This document shows positions 1-8,165 of a DNA stretch of 37,663 nucleotides, piece after piece. The stretch comes from Deltaproteobacteria bacterium. GTDB lineage: Bacteria > Desulfobacterota > Desulfobulbia > Desulfobulbales > Desulfurivibrionaceae. Under the pieces are notes generated by a model that was given only the letters and a program-made list of their open reading frames with translations, did not search any database and was not told the DNA's origin. Numbering within the stretch: the first letter of the stretch is position 1; the number at the start of each line of letters is the position of its first letter. The translations under genes and the position numbers were made by a program. The DNA lies in NCBI GenBank assembly GCA_026388695.1, contig JAPLJH010000044.1:1-37663 (forward strand), in the 5' to 3' direction.

Positions 1-1
1 T

Positions 2-238
2 GTCTATGAAATCTACGGCATTTACGACCTCCCTGCCGGCGAGGCCATCTCCAAGTACGGCAAGGCCTTTATCCGCTTGGGCTACCAGCATTATGACTAC
101 AACTACACCTACAGCGGCATGTGGCTCGGCACCCCGACCAAGATCGAAGATATCAAGAACGATCCGCTCTCTGCCCAGTTCTATCCCGCCATCGCCTCAA
201 TGGATCAGGTATACCTGACCTTTGAGGCGAATTTCTAA
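2..238 (+). CDS. 3' end of an outer-membrane beta-barrel protein (DUF3373-like porin)
   Basis: Only the last 78 codons are in the window; the reading frame is open from base 2 to a TAA at 236-238. The translation is rich in Tyr, Gly and alternating hydrophobic residues (for example RLGYQHYDYNYTYSG) and ends in LTFEANF. A terminal Phe is the usual C-terminal signal recognised by the BAM machinery for outer-membrane barrels. The pattern resembles the C-terminus of DUF3373-type porins found in sulfate and metal reducers, but with so little sequence the family is a guess. The frame also contains an ATG at 6 in another frame, which is a shadow. The gene converges on kdnA; the likely terminator is the hairpin with a U-tract at 370-409. 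Confidence 0.6.
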   Translation, partial: VYEIYGIYDLPAGEAISKYGKAFIRLGYQHYDYNYTYSGMWLGTPTKIEDIKNDPLSAQFYPAIASMDQVYLTFEANF

Positions 239-280
239 AAAAGAAACCGCTTGGGATAGCGGATAATCCCAAGCGGTTTC
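237..280 (-). terminator. Intrinsic terminator for the leftward (kdnA) transcript
   Basis: A perfect 14-bp stem joins 243-256 and 267-280 with a 10-nt loop. On the - strand it is followed by six T residues (complement of A237-A242). No U-tract follows on the + strand, so it fits the leftward transcript even though it abuts the stop codon of the rightward gene. Confidence 0.7.
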
Positions 281-369
281 ACTGGCTTTCAATCTCTTTA
301 GCGAGAGCTCCCCGATCAGTAAAATCTTGAGCCATCCCACAATTGCTCCGGCTGATCGGTTTACTCTAC

Positions 370-409
370 CCGTTCCCCCAGGCTCCAACCCTGGGGGAAC
401 GGTTTTTTT
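370..409 (+). terminator. Intrinsic terminator for the rightward porin transcript
   Basis: A perfect 13-bp GC-rich stem joins 370-382 and 390-402 with a 7-nt loop. It is followed by seven T residues at 403-409 on the + strand. The - strand side lacks a T-run. It therefore fits termination of the rightward transcript, about 165 nt beyond the porin stop codon. Confidence 0.75.
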
Positions 410-429
410 GTCACACAAAAGGCCCCTAC

Positions 430-1641
430 TCAGGCCAGAGCAGCAACCGCCTTTTCCACCGCTGCGGCGATCTGCCCAAGCCTCTCTTCGGAAACCTGCT
501 TGACCGGCACCGGATACACGAGGAGCCGATCCATGATCGCCGCTGATTTCGGCAACGCCTGGGCATCGTACACCACCCGTTTTTTACCGCCCGGCTCCAC
601 AAAAGGCCAGCCTGACTTGGCAAGGGTGGAGCCAGCCAGCAGATGCTCCCACTTGGGGTAGTAATGCCAGGTGTTCTCGGCAAAACAGATGGCCCCGGCC
701 CCGTTCTCAGCCAGGGCCTTTTTCACCGTCTGGGCCTTGGCTTTGTCCGGCAGGAAAAAAGCGAGGAAGGAGGCGTTGTCGCCCTTCTCGTCAAGGATGG
801 TGCGGAAGGTCACGCCGGGCAGTTTGGCAACAATCGCCTTCATGGCCTTTTTGTTCTGCTGTTGGGCCGCAACAATGCCGTCGAGCTTGGCCAACTGGGC
901 CAGACCGATGGCGCCCTGCAACTCCATCATCCGATAGTTGGAACCGATGAAGCTGCGGCCCTCACCGCCCCTGCCGCCGGGGTTGACCGCATGGTCGTGG
1001 CCGTGGTCGTGGTACTCGCTCATGTCCCGCCAAAGCTTTTCGTCGTTGGTGACGATCATCCCGCCCTCGCCGGTGGTCATGGTCTTAACCGGGTCAAAGG
1101 AGAACGTGCCGCAGGCTCCGAAGGAACCGAGGCGCCTGCCGTTCAGGCTGGCCCCGGCGGCCTGGGCTGTGTCTTCGAGAACCGGGATTCCGTGCTTGTC
1201 GGCAATGGCCTTGATCTCCTCAATCCGAGCCGCCGCACCCATCATGTGCACCGGGATAATCAGCTTGGTTTTGGCAGTGATCTTTTTTTCCAGATCAGCC
1301 GGGTCCAGGTTCAGGGTTTCGTCCACCTCGGCAAAAACCGGGATGGCCCCGATCTCAAGGATCGCCTCCCAGGTGGCAACAAAGGTAAAGCACTGGGTAA
1401 TGACCTCGTCTCCGGGCCCGATGCCCAGCGCGGCCATGCCCACCTTGAGCGCTGCGGTGCCGGAGGTGACGGCCTGGCCGTGTTTCACCCCGCAATAGGC
1501 GGCAAACTTCTCCTCAAAGGTGCGGACTTTGTACACACCTTTGCGCTGCTCCGGGAACTCGTAACGGAACAGCACCCCGGTGTCCAACACCTCCAGAATC
1601 TCTTTTTTCTCTTCTTCACCAAATATCTCAAAACCGGGCAT
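430..1641 (-). CDS. kdnA: 8-amino-3,8-dideoxy-manno-octulosonate (Kdo8N) aminotransferase, DegT/DnrJ/EryC1 family
   Basis: A 403-residue PLP-dependent sugar aminotransferase. It opens with MPGFEIFGEEEKKEI, and it carries the PLP-lysine region GTFSFDPVKTMTTGEGG (Lys near residue 187) and an unusual DHGHDH stretch. These features match KdnA as I recall it from Shewanella, which transfers an amino group to 8-oxo-Kdo to give Kdo8N, a Kdo replacement in LPS that lowers negative charge. The gene follows the KdnB-like dehydrogenase with a 62-nt gap on the same strand, the expected partner. The start is supported by AGAGGAG seven bases upstream of ATG. Had the neighbour been absent I would call it only a DegT-family aminotransferase. 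The specific KdnA assignment is by remembered similarity and context. Confidence 0.82.
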   Translation of the reverse strand: MPGFEIFGEEEKKEILEVLDTGVLFRYEFPEQRKGVYKVRTFEEKFAAYCGVKHGQAVTSGTAALKVGMAALGIGPGDEVITQCFTFVATWEAILEIGAIPVFAEVDETLNLDPADLEKKITAKTKLIIPVHMMGAAARIEEIKAIADKHGIPVLEDTAQAAGASLNGRRLGSFGACGTFSFDPVKTMTTGEGGMIVTNDEKLWRDMSEYHDHGHDHAVNPGGRGGEGRSFIGSNYRMMELQGAIGLAQLAKLDGIVAAQQQNKKAMKAIVAKLPGVTFRTILDEKGDNASFLAFFLPDKAKAQTVKKALAENGAGAICFAENTWHYYPKWEHLLAGSTLAKSGWPFVEPGGKKRVVYDAQALPKSAAIMDRLLVYPVPVKQVSEERLGQIAAAVEKAVAALA

Positions 1642-1703
1642 GATTCACTCCTCTATTTTCACAGCGGTTGCATTACATCTTCTTGCCTTAAACCTGTCCC
1701 TTC

Positions 1704-2876
1704 TCAGCCCCACCCTTCCATGGCCGTTTCATAGACCCGGATCACATCTTCCAGACTGGGCTTACGCGGATTATTTTCCACCGGCCGGGTCACGGTGAGG
1801 GCGATCTTGGCCATCTCGGGGATTTTCTTGGCCGGGATCTTCAACTCAGCAAGGCTTGCAGGGATGCCGAGATCCTGATTCATCCGGTAAACAAATTCCA
1901 CCCCGGCCTCAGCAGCCTCGCGCTCGGGCAACCCATCAACCTTGGCGCCCATAACCTCGGCCAACATGGCAAACCTAGCGGGATTGCCGATGAGGTTGTA
2001 GGCCATTACATAGGGGAGCAACACCGCATTGGCCAGCCCGTGCGGGATGCCGAACATGCCGCCCAGCGGATAGGCCATGGCATGCACCAGACCGACTCCT
2101 GCCGTGGCCAGGGCCTTGCCTGCCAGCAGGCTGCCCAGGAGCATATTGGACCGGGCCTCGATATTGCCGCCGTGGGCATAGGCCTTGGTCAGATTGGAGC
2201 TGATCAAATCGATGGCCTCCAGGGCGTACATGTCGGAGATGGCGTGGGCCTGGGTGGAAACAAAGGCCTCCAGGGCATGGGTCAGGGCGTCCACCCCGGT
2301 GGTGGCGGTGATGTGCGGAGGCAGAGACACGGTAAGGGCCGGATCGAGGATGGCGGCCTCCGGGTACAGCGGATCGCCGTTCATCCCGCCCTTGGACTTG
2401 GTCTTTTCATTGATGAACACGGCGGTAAAGGTGACCTCGGCCCCGGTCCCGGCGCTGGTGGGGATCATGATCTTGGGCACCCCGGCCTTCTTTATTTTAC
2501 CAAGGCCCAGATAATCCTCGGCCTTACCGCCGTTGGTAAGAAGAATACTGACCGCCTTGGCCACATCCATGGCCGAGCCGCCACCCGCGCCGACCACGCA
2601 GTCGCATTTGGCCTTTTTCGCCAGCTTGAGGCCGTTGTCGGCGAGCTTTAAGCCCGGCTCGGGATCAACCTTATCGTAGAGTTCATAGGCAATCTTTGCC
2701 TTGGCAAGGGGTGCGGTGATCCGCTCCACCAACCCGGCTTTGACAAGGCCCGGATCGACCACCAGAAAAACCTTGCTGCCGCCAAGCTCTTTTACCAGGG
2801 CGGGAAGGTCGTTGATCGCGTCCACTCCAAAACGAATCCGGGTGGGTTGAGTGACGGTAAAGGATTGGGAATGCAT
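1704..2876 (-). CDS. kdnB: Iron-type alcohol dehydrogenase, probable Kdo 8-oxidase
   Basis: A 390-residue group III (iron-dependent) alcohol dehydrogenase. The nucleotide-binding GGGS lies at residues 98-101. The expected metal ligands are all present: Asp196 and His200 in GVDALTHALEAF, His265 in GLVHAMAYPLGG and His279 in GIPHGLANA. Length is normal for the family. Such enzymes act on many alcohols. The immediate downstream KdnA-like aminotransferase makes KdnB, which oxidises C8 of Kdo ahead of transamination, the best reading. Upstream is AAGGGGACCCACC before ATG. The gene is divergent from darP; the 270-nt gap holds copy 1 of the structured repeat. A generic butanol or lactaldehyde dehydrogenase remains possible if the KdnA call is wrong. 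Confidence 0.75.
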   Translation of the reverse strand: MHSQSFTVTQPTRIRFGVDAINDLPALVKELGGSKVFLVVDPGLVKAGLVERITAPLAKAKIAYELYDKVDPEPGLKLADNGLKLAKKAKCDCVVGAGGGSAMDVAKAVSILLTNGGKAEDYLGLGKIKKAGVPKIMIPTSAGTGAEVTFTAVFINEKTKSKGGMNGDPLYPEAAILDPALTVSLPPHITATTGVDALTHALEAFVSTQAHAISDMYALEAIDLISSNLTKAYAHGGNIEARSNMLLGSLLAGKALATAGVGLVHAMAYPLGGMFGIPHGLANAVLLPYVMAYNLIGNPARFAMLAEVMGAKVDGLPEREAAEAGVEFVYRMNQDLGIPASLAELKIPAKKIPEMAKIALTVTRPVENNPRKPSLEDVIRVYETAMEGWG

Positions 2877-2990
2877 GGTGGGTCCCCTTTTTTGTTTATA
2901 AAACTTGCGGGCAATGATACTGTCCCAGGAATATGAACGCGTGCGTAACTATCCAACTTGGAGCCAAAAACCAAGGCTAGTCCAAGATAT

Positions 2991-3120
2991 GTAACTGTGT
3001 AGCAGTGCTGCAGATGCGCGAAAGAGACCTACAAAGTGTGCTATTGCACACAAGCGGGCCGATGACAGGTAAGCGAACCTGTGAGACTCCGAAGCAGATG
3101 CGGTGCTGCTGTCCAGTTAC
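2991..3120 (+). repeat. Structured intergenic element, copy 1 of 3 (likely RNA)
   Basis: The outer stem pairs 2991-3012 with 3099-3120; GTAACTG pairs with CAGTTAC at the ends, and the stem has one clear mismatch and several G-T pairs. Inside are a GTGTGC-TATT-GCACAC hairpin (about 3036-3051) and an ACAGGT...ACCTGT hairpin (about 3065-3082). The core motifs GCAGATGCGCG, GTGTGCTATTGCAC and GCAGATGC are shared with copies at 28073 and 31014. It sits between the divergent kdnB and darP genes, ending 28 nt before the darP start codon. Confidence 0.85.
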
Positions 3121-3148
3121 GCGAAATACTACTGTAGCGAGAACTTGC

Positions 3149-3760
3149 ATGGCAACTAAAAAATCAAGCAGCAGAGATACCGACCCGCAAGAAATTTACG
3201 TGAGCCGCTCTGAAAAGAAACGGCAGGCCAAGAACATCGAAGAGATCGCCAAAGAGCTGGTTGCTCTTTCCCCGGCCCTGATCAAAAAACTGCCCGCCGA
3301 CGATCTGTTAAAAACAGAACTCCACAACTCCCGCGACCTCAAAGGCGGCGCGCTCAAACGGCAGACCAAATTCATCGCCGGCCTGCTGCGAGAAAGGGCG
3401 AAAGAAACCGACGAGCTTCTTGCCTTCCTGACAGAACGCAAAGGTTCCCACCTGAAACAGACCGGGGAGTTCCACGAGCTGGAACGGCTACGGGAAGACA
3501 TTATCACCGAGGTAATCGAAGCGCGGGAGGAAGCCCAACGGGACCAGGAGCACCTCACGGAAAGCTGGCAATCTGAGACCATTGCCGTGGCCTGCCGCAG
3601 GTTCCCGGCCCTGGACCACAATGCCTTAAAAAAATCGGCCCTGCGCTATGCCGCCACCAGAAAGCCGGTGCATCGCAGGGAGATGTTCCGGCAACTGCAC
3701 GCCGCCATGGAGCGTCAGCAGTTTAGCGAGAAAACCCCGCCCGCCAGCGACGAGGCATAA
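3149..3760 (+). CDS. darP: DarP/YjgA (DUF615) ribosome-associated protein
   Basis: A 203-residue, strongly charged, helical protein. Its N-terminal part has YVSRSEKKRQAKNIEEIAKE, and its centre has the RQTKFIAGLLRER stretch typical of the DUF615 family (E. coli YjgA, renamed DarP), which helps late assembly of the 50S ribosomal subunit. The C-terminus is acidic and disordered (SEKTPPASDEA). I chose the ATG at 3149 because the frame upstream runs through the structured repeat and encodes a Cys-rich nonsense peptide. The Shine-Dalgarno is weak (GCGAGAAC). The family is best known from gamma- and betaproteobacteria; the match here is clear in the core but the protein is somewhat longer than the E. 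coli one. A PPC-domain gene starts 7 nt after the stop and probably shares the transcript. Confidence 0.82.
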   Translation: MATKKSSSRDTDPQEIYVSRSEKKRQAKNIEEIAKELVALSPALIKKLPADDLLKTELHNSRDLKGGALKRQTKFIAGLLRERAKETDELLAFLTERKGSHLKQTGEFHELERLREDIITEVIEAREEAQRDQEHLTESWQSETIAVACRRFPALDHNALKKSALRYAATRKPVHRREMFRQLHAAMERQQFSEKTPPASDEA

Positions 3761-3767
3761 GAACGCC

Positions 3768-4208
3768 ATGGAATACCGCACCGGCTCGATCAACCGGGTT
3801 TTCACCGTACGCTTTGACGAAGGGGATGACTTTCTCGATGGTCTGCGGCAGCTCATCATCAAAGAAAATATCCGCTGCGCCTGGTTCCATGTTTTGGGCG
3901 GCCTGCGCGAGGCCGGAGTGGTCACCGGCCCCAAGGAACCGGTCATGCCCCCGGAGCCGGTCTGGGCGCAAATAGACGGCGCCAGGGAAACCCTGGGCAG
4001 CGGCAGCATCTATTGGGATGAAACCGAGCCGCGCATCCACCTCCATGCCGCCTTGGGCCACCACGGCGACACCCTCACCGCCTGCGTACGCAAAGGCACC
4101 AAGGTCTATCTTATCCTTGAGGTTCTGATCCTCGAACTGGAAGGCATCGAAGCCACCCGCCCCTGGTTTGCCCAAGGAGGCTTCAATCGCCTCACCTTTG
4201 CCCCCTGA
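3768..4208 (+). CDS. PPC/DUF296 domain protein
   Basis: A 146-residue single-domain protein matching the plant-and-prokaryote conserved (PPC, DUF296) fold. It shows the N-terminal strand-loop RVFTVRFDEGDDFLDGL, the AWFHVLGGLREAGV segment, and a HLHAALGHHG motif. The His residues of this last motif bind a metal ion in structures of the prokaryotic family. Prokaryotic members are trimeric and of unknown function; in plants the domain occurs in AT-hook DNA-binding proteins. There is no AT-hook here, so DNA binding should not be assumed. The ATG at 3768 lies 7 nt after the darP stop, which suggests translational coupling; the frame is open further upstream but only over darP. No signal peptide or membrane segment is visible. 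Confidence 0.8.
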   Translation: MEYRTGSINRVFTVRFDEGDDFLDGLRQLIIKENIRCAWFHVLGGLREAGVVTGPKEPVMPPEPVWAQIDGARETLGSGSIYWDETEPRIHLHAALGHHGDTLTACVRKGTKVYLILEVLILELEGIEATRPWFAQGGFNRLTFAP

Positions 4209-4338
4209 CCTATCCCTGATTTTTCCATTTGACTTTTCCCCCGACTTTCCCGCATCATGGGAATAGTTCCCTGCAAAAAAATCACGCTGATGTTTGGCAT
4301 AGTGCTCATCCGCAACACACAGCAAGGGAGGAAAAACC

Positions 4339-4659
4339 ATGGCAACCAAAGAGAAAGCAAAAAAGGCACCCGCCGCCAAAAAATCACGGAAAACCGCGCC
4401 ATCATCCATCGAATTCACGGTGATGGCGCCCGAGGCCAAGGAGGTTTTTCTGGTGGGAGATTTCAACGGTTGGCAGGCGGAAGGTTTCCAGATGCGCAAG
4501 TTCAAGGACGGCGTCTGCCGAAAAAAAGTACAGCTCAAACCCGGACGCTACGAATACCTTTTTCTCGTTGACGGTGATTGGTGGACAGACCCCCAAAACG
4601 ACGCCTGTTGCCCCAATCCCTTTGGCATGGAAAACTCGATCATCCAGATCAACAGCTAA
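4339..4659 (+). CDS. Small CBM48 (isoamylase/AMPK-type) glycogen-binding domain protein
   Basis: A 106-residue protein with a Lys/Ala-rich tail at residues 1-20, then one carbohydrate-binding module 48. The module reads FTVMAPEAKEVFLVGDFNGW, followed by RYEYLFLVDGDWWTDP. The GDFNGW turn (40-45) and the following aromatic residues are the hallmark of AMPK-beta and branching-enzyme modules that bind alpha-glucans. There is no catalytic domain, so the protein may dock something onto glycogen or sense it. The paired ADP-glucose pyrophosphorylase genes at 25.4-27.9 kb indicate the cell makes glycogen. A strong Shine-Dalgarno, AAGGGAGG, precedes the ATG by about 7 nt. The 130-nt gap before it suggests its own promoter, but I could not pick one convincingly. 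Confidence 0.85.
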   Translation: MATKEKAKKAPAAKKSRKTAPSSIEFTVMAPEAKEVFLVGDFNGWQAEGFQMRKFKDGVCRKKVQLKPGRYEYLFLVDGDWWTDPQNDACCPNPFGMENSIIQINS

Positions 4660-4671
4660 AACACCGTTTAC

Positions 4672-4711
4672 AAAAAAAAGGCCCGTGCACACAAAGCGCG
4701 CACGGGCCTTT
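4672..4711. terminator. Bidirectional intrinsic terminator
   Basis: A 12-bp stem (AAAGGCCCGTGC at 4677-4688 with 4700-4711) and an 11-nt loop lie between the converging CBM48 and carboxyltransferase genes. On the - strand it runs into eight T residues (complement of 4672-4679), a strong signal. On the + strand it ends in CCTTTACTATT, which is weaker. Confidence 0.8.
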
Positions 4712-4736
4712 ACTATTCTAACACAATCGCTTCGGC

Positions 4737-6647
4737 TCAGGCGACGGGCGTCACCTTGATCAACTCATCGCCGGGCTGCACGGCGTCACCCACCTTGGCG
4801 ACAATCTTGCCAACCACCCCGTCCACCTCGCTGTTCACCGGGGTTTGCATCTTCATGGCCTCAAGGACCACCAGCTTCTCCCCGGCCTTTACTTCCTGGC
4901 CTTCCTGAACGGAAATCTCACAGATATTGGCAGTAAAAGGCGCCCGGACATCGCCGGCCTTGGCCAGGTCTTCGATCTCCTTCTTGCTCAGCTTGGCTGC
5001 CTTTGCCTCGCCAGCCTGGGCCACGGCGTTTTCAAAAACAAAATGCCGCTGGTGATGATCGATATTAAGATAGACGTTGGTTTCTGATCCGTCCTCATTC
5101 TCCTGCATGGGGCCCATCTCGACGATGTGCTCCTTACCGGTATGGTCTTTATAGGCAATGGTTTCTCCCAGCTTGAAGCCGCCCCGCCGGAAAAGAATGC
5201 TCGGCGGCAACACATAGACCTTGCCGAACTTCTCCTCAAAGCGGAAGAAATTCACCGCATCATTGGGATGCTGGAGATAGGTAACCAATTGCTGTTCGGT
5301 GGGTATGGAACCAAGCTTATCGGCCAAGGCCTTGCGCTCTTTCTCCAGATCAATATCCTCAATGGCCTCCATGCCGCCATCCCGCTCAAGTACCTGTTTC
5401 CACTCCGGCCCAAAGGCCTTCTCGTATATCCAGTCGGGCGGCGGATAGAAAGGAAAAGGCCCATATTTGCCGAGCAGCAGATTTTTCAGGTCGCCGGAGC
5501 AGTTACCGTAGCGTTCGCCGCCCTGCACGTTGCTCACCGCCGTGGTCCAGAGGATCTGGGAACCAGGCGTTACGCTCCAATAATTGCCCAACTCAATCTG
5601 GACCTTGGGCAGTTCCTTGTGGAGGATTTCCGGCATTTTGTCGAGGAAGCCGCCCTTGGCCGCCTGCTCCAGACTGCTGCCCATGGCGCCGCCCGGCAGC
5701 TTGTGGATCTGCACCGTGGGGTCAAAGCCCTTGATCTGAGATTCGAAGTACTCGTAGTATTTCCGCTCGGGCTGCAACACCTCGGAGGTTTCCATGATGG
5801 CCGCCTCGTTGATGCCCACGGCCTCGCGGCCGTACTCTTTCAGGGTATGGATGACGCTCAAAATCGGTGGCGGCCCGTAGTAGCCGGTGAAGGCGTGATC
5901 CGAAGCATCGACGATCTTGGCGCCAGACATGGCCGCAGAAACGATGCGGCCGATGTCGTTGCCATCGGTGTTATGGCCATGATAATGGATGACCATATCA
6001 GGATACTTCTGAAGAATCGCGTCCACCAGCTCGCCGATCCGCTTGGGCGAACCCAAGCCCCCGTGATTCTTAATGCAGAGGACGATCTCCTCCCCGGTGA
6101 CATCCAGAATTGCCTGGACCTTCTTCACATAAAACTCATTGGTATGTTCGGGACCCGTGGAAAAACAGATACACGGCTCCAGGATCTTGCCGGCAGCCTG
6201 CACCTCTTCAAAAACCGCCTGCATATTGGGTACATGGTTCATAAAATCGAACACCCGCCAGACGTCCACGTACTTGGCAAACTCCTTGACCACAAAACGG
6301 ATGACGTTTTGGGGATAGGGGCGGTAGCCGAAGAGGTTGATGCCACGGCATAGGGTCTGAAACATGGTCTTGGGCATCTTTTCCCGCAGCAATTCCAGCT
6401 TGAGAAAAGGATCCACCTGCTTACGGAGGATATCGACATGCACCGAGGCGCCGCCGGTGATCTCAAGAGAGAAATAACCGGCCTCTTCACGGGAGGGGGC
6501 GGCCAGCAAATCCGTATGCAACAGGATTCTGTTCTTGTAATCCGATTGCGACATATCACGGGCGGTATTGGTGATATAATACCCATCCGCTTTTCGCATA
6601 ATCTTGAGTACCTCAGTGATACCCATACCCTGAACAATGCGTTCCAT
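4737..6647 (-). CDS. pycB: Biotin-dependent carboxyltransferase subunit (pyruvate carboxylase B / oxaloacetate decarboxylase alpha type), divergent
   Basis: A 636-residue protein. An N-terminal carboxyltransferase barrel is followed by a conserved carboxylase region and a C-terminal biotinyl domain whose EAMKMQ motif places biotin on Lys599. The catalytic motifs are recognisable but unusual. RDMSQS replaces the common RDAHQS (metal ligand Asp31 kept). CIKNHGG replaces KDMAG (carbamylated Lys193 kept). HYHGHNTDG replaces HTHDTSG (metal ligands His221 and His223 kept). With the upstream biotin carboxylase it should move CO2 between biotin and a 2-oxoacid, probably pyruvate/oxaloacetate. A 2-oxoglutarate carboxylase or a transcarboxylase subunit is possible. 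I chose the ATG at 6647 because GATAGGAGTC precedes it; an in-frame ATG 33 nt upstream lacks a good site. Confidence 0.8.
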   Translation of the reverse strand: MERIVQGMGITEVLKIMRKADGYYITNTARDMSQSDYKNRILLHTDLLAAPSREEAGYFSLEITGGASVHVDILRKQVDPFLKLELLREKMPKTMFQTLCRGINLFGYRPYPQNVIRFVVKEFAKYVDVWRVFDFMNHVPNMQAVFEEVQAAGKILEPCICFSTGPEHTNEFYVKKVQAILDVTGEEIVLCIKNHGGLGSPKRIGELVDAILQKYPDMVIHYHGHNTDGNDIGRIVSAAMSGAKIVDASDHAFTGYYGPPPILSVIHTLKEYGREAVGINEAAIMETSEVLQPERKYYEYFESQIKGFDPTVQIHKLPGGAMGSSLEQAAKGGFLDKMPEILHKELPKVQIELGNYWSVTPGSQILWTTAVSNVQGGERYGNCSGDLKNLLLGKYGPFPFYPPPDWIYEKAFGPEWKQVLERDGGMEAIEDIDLEKERKALADKLGSIPTEQQLVTYLQHPNDAVNFFRFEEKFGKVYVLPPSILFRRGGFKLGETIAYKDHTGKEHIVEMGPMQENEDGSETNVYLNIDHHQRHFVFENAVAQAGEAKAAKLSKKEIEDLAKAGDVRAPFTANICEISVQEGQEVKAGEKLVVLEAMKMQTPVNSEVDGVVGKIVAKVGDAVQPGDELIKVTPVA

Positions 6648-6722
6648 GGCGACTCCTATCTTACACAGCAGTTGACCCAAAAGCGCCTTACGCCCTTCCG
6701 AACCAACAGGTAATTTTAAAAG

Positions 6723-8165
6723 TTAGACAGCGTAGGGATTTTCCCCTTTATAATGAATCTCTGCGATCAGATGGGCCAACTTGCTGCCTTCGCTGGCCTG
6801 GTCATCGTAATTGATCAGGTGCGAGTGGGTTTCAATGAAGGAGGTGTCAAAATCGCCCTTTTTGAAATCCGGATCCTGCACCAGATTCACATAGTAGGGA
6901 ATCGTTGTTTTCGGGCCGGTGATAACAAAGTTATTCAGGCAGCGGAGCAACCTGTCCACGGTTTCATTCCAGGAAAAACCGAAGACAGTCATCTTCACCA
7001 GGAGCGAATCGTACACCTTGGGAATGGTGAACCCTTGGTAGACAAAGCCGTCCAACCGCACGCCATAGCCGCCCGGCGAACGATAGACCGAAACGGTCTT
7101 GCCGCCTTCAGGCATGAAGTTGTTCTGCGGGTCCTCGGCATTGATCCGCATTTCCACGGCAAAACCCCGAATATGCACATCCTCCTGGCAAAAGGAAAGC
7201 TTCTTGCCCAGAGCCACTTTGATCTGGGTCCGGACGATATCGATACCGGTGACCATCTCGGTAACAGTATGCTCCACCTGCACCCGGGTGTTGATCTCCA
7301 TAAAATAAAATTTCCAGTCCCGATCAACGAGGAACTCCACGGTACCAGCATTCACATAATGTGAGGCCTTGGCCGCGGTAACGGCAGTCGCACAGATCAG
7401 GTCAACCAAGGCCTTGTCCTGGATCAGCGAGGGGGCGATCTCCACCAGTTTCTGATTCCGACGCTGGATCGAGCAGTCTCTGGAACCCAGATGCACGGTA
7501 TTGCCATCTTTATCGGCAATGACCTGCACCTCGACATGCTTGGGATTGATCACTGCTTTTTCAAGAAAGACCGCGTCGTTATTAAAGGCAGACTTTGCCT
7601 CGGCCCTGGCCATGGGAAGTTCGGCCCGCAGCTGCTTTTCGTTTTCCACCCGCCGGATGCCGCGCCCGCCGCCGCCGGCCGTGGCTTTCAGCATAACCGG
7701 ATAGCCGTATTTGTCGGCAAAATCAATGGCCTCTCTGAGACCGTGATCGCCAGCGGAGAGATTATCGGTACCGGGCACCATGGGGATTCCGGCCTCCATC
7801 ATGATCCGCCGGGCCGTTACCTTATCGCCCAAGGCTTGGATAACATCGGAGGGCGGACCGATGAAGATGATGCCATTGCTCTCACAAGCCTTGGCAAAAT
7901 CAGGATTTTCCGCCAAAAATCCGTACCCCGGATGGATAGCATCGACCCCTACTTTTTTGGCGACCCCGATAACCTTGTCGATGTTCAGATAATCGCAGCG
8001 GGGTCCATCGCCAATCCAGATGGCCTCGTCCGCTGTGCGGATATGCAGGGCATCCTTGTCCGGTGTTTCATAAATAGCCACGGCGATATGCCCAAGCTCT
8101 TGCACCGCCCGAATGATCCGCAGGGCAATTTCACCTCGGTTGGCTATTAAGATCTTCTTCTTCAA
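6723..8165 (-). CDS. pycA: Biotin carboxylase subunit (pyruvate carboxylase A / AccC type)
   Basis: A 480-residue ATP-grasp biotin carboxylase. It begins KKKILIANRGEIALRII and has the ATP-binding glycine loop KATAGGGGRGIRRV, the conserved HLGSRDCSIQRRNQK block, and the catalytic MEINTRVQVEHTVTE segment. It carboxylates the biotin carried by the downstream subunit, using ATP and bicarbonate. Length matches AccC and PycA. The start codon is TTG, supported by GAGGTGATCC just upstream and by conservation beginning at the next residue; no in-frame ATG fits. The downstream carboxyltransferase begins 75 nt later, so the two are a two-subunit carboxylase operon. No accB, accA or accD is nearby, which favours a 2-oxoacid carboxylase over acetyl-CoA carboxylase. 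Confidence 0.88.
   Translation of the reverse strand: MKKKILIANRGEIALRIIRAVQELGHIAVAIYETPDKDALHIRTADEAIWIGDGPRCDYLNIDKVIGVAKKVGVDAIHPGYGFLAENPDFAKACESNGIIFIGPPSDVIQALGDKVTARRIMMEAGIPMVPGTDNLSAGDHGLREAIDFADKYGYPVMLKATAGGGGRGIRRVENEKQLRAELPMARAEAKSAFNNDAVFLEKAVINPKHVEVQVIADKDGNTVHLGSRDCSIQRRNQKLVEIAPSLIQDKALVDLICATAVTAAKASHYVNAGTVEFLVDRDWKFYFMEINTRVQVEHTVTEMVTGIDIVRTQIKVALGKKLSFCQEDVHIRGFAVEMRINAEDPQNNFMPEGGKTVSVYRSPGGYGVRLDGFVYQGFTIPKVYDSLLVKMTVFGFSWNETVDRLLRCLNNFVITGPKTTIPYYVNLVQDPDFKKGDFDTSFIETHSHLINYDDQASEGSKLAHLIAEIHYKGENPYAV

Noticed and set aside
643-1734. Long + strand open frame (363 codons) opposite kdnA
   Set aside because: It is the antisense shadow of a clear aminotransferase, with atypical composition and no family signature.
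3005-3148. In-frame upstream extension of darP starting within the repeat
   Set aside because: It would translate the structured element, is Cys-rich and unlike DUF615 N-termini; the family match begins near the ATG at 3149.
4259-4271. GGGAA-TAG-TTCCC palindrome upstream of the CBM48 gene
   Set aside because: The stem is only 5 bp with no T-run; it could be an operator but nothing else supports it.
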